A stretch of 14,288 nt of DNA. Origin: JBFMAE01 sp040756085 (GTDB lineage: Bacteria > Desulfobacterota > BSN033 > UBA1163). The DNA lies in contig JBFMAE010000152.1 in the NCBI GenBank assembly GCA_040756085.1, forward strand, positions 1 through 14,288, written 5' to 3'. Of the stretch, positions 14,168-14,288 are shown one piece after another. The notes under the pieces are model-generated. The model did not search any database and was not told where the DNA came from. It saw only the letters and a list, made by a program, of their open reading frames with translations. Both the position numbers and the translations under genes were made by a program. Each line of letters opens with the position of its first letter. Positions within the stretch are counted from its first letter, which is position 1.

Positions 14168-14288
14168 TCAGTTCGCTTTCGGGCTGAGCGGAATTCGTAT
14201 TTTAAAGAGCGAGCCCTTATTGACTTCACTTTTCACTGAGATCTCCCCATGATGGTCTGTAATAATCTTTTTGGCAATGGAGAGCCCT
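14168..14288 (-). CDS. Sensor histidine kinase, C-terminal end only (5' part outside window)
   Basis: The last 39 residues of a HATPase_c domain: GLSIAKKIITDHHGEISVKS (the G2-box region of the ATP lid and following strand) and the closing strand GSLFKIRIPL before the TGA at 14168-14170. This is the standard end of HisKA-type sensor kinases. Its position directly upstream of the NtrC-type regulator on the same strand makes it the likely cognate kinase. Sensor domain and phosphorylated His lie beyond the window. Confidence 0.88.
   Translation of the reverse strand, partial: GLSIAKKIITDHHGEISVKSEVNKGSLFKIRIPLSPKAN

Noticed and set aside
1..14288. CRISPR arrays, tRNA and rRNA genes
   Set aside because: No regularly spaced direct repeats and no cloverleaf or rRNA segment was recognised on either strand.

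Overview
The window (14,288 bases, moderate GC by eye) looks like a Gram-negative bacterial chromosome. The sigma-54 (NtrC-type) two-component pair, the treY/treZ/CBM48 cluster and the dispersed palindromes would fit an uncultured deltaproteobacterial (Desulfobacterota-like) lineage. That placement is an inference; no rRNA or tRNA is visible.

Region 1 (1-3735, minus strand) is a trehalose-from-glycogen operon. It is read from right to left as a small stand-alone glycogen-binding (CBM48) protein, treZ and treY; treY runs off the left edge. TreY turns the reducing-end glucose of an alpha-1,4-glucan into a trehalosyl end, and TreZ releases trehalose. The CBM48 protein may tether the pathway to glycogen. 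Region 2 (3736-4622) has no convincing gene and carries a cassette of nested palindromes.

Region 3 (4623-7287, plus strand) holds an M20-type peptidase homologue that lacks two canonical metal ligands, then a GT4 glycogen/maltosyl-glucan synthase. With the divergent tre operon this makes a small alpha-glucan/trehalose locus: one enzyme builds glucan and two convert it to trehalose.

Region 4 (7288-12500) is accessory. It contains an AbrB/PIN (VapBC-like) toxin-antitoxin pair with a recognisable promoter, a decayed stretch with a coiled-coil remnant and a PD-(D/E)XK nuclease remnant, and a winged-helix nucleotidyltransferase overlapping a HEPN gene that is broken by one extra T. Convergent to these is a 549-residue protein of a family I cannot assign. 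It has a C-terminal winged helix, and a 116-base inverted repeat whose arm tips match DnaA-box sequence lies ahead of it.

Region 5 (12,540-14,288, minus strand) has GC-rich palindromes, a complete NtrC-family response regulator and the last 39 residues of its probable histidine kinase.

The points most worth a second look are the 549-residue protein with its inverted repeat, the frameshifted HEPN next to an intact HTH-nucleotidyltransferase with paired operators 21 bp apart, and the M20 homologue with an altered metal site.
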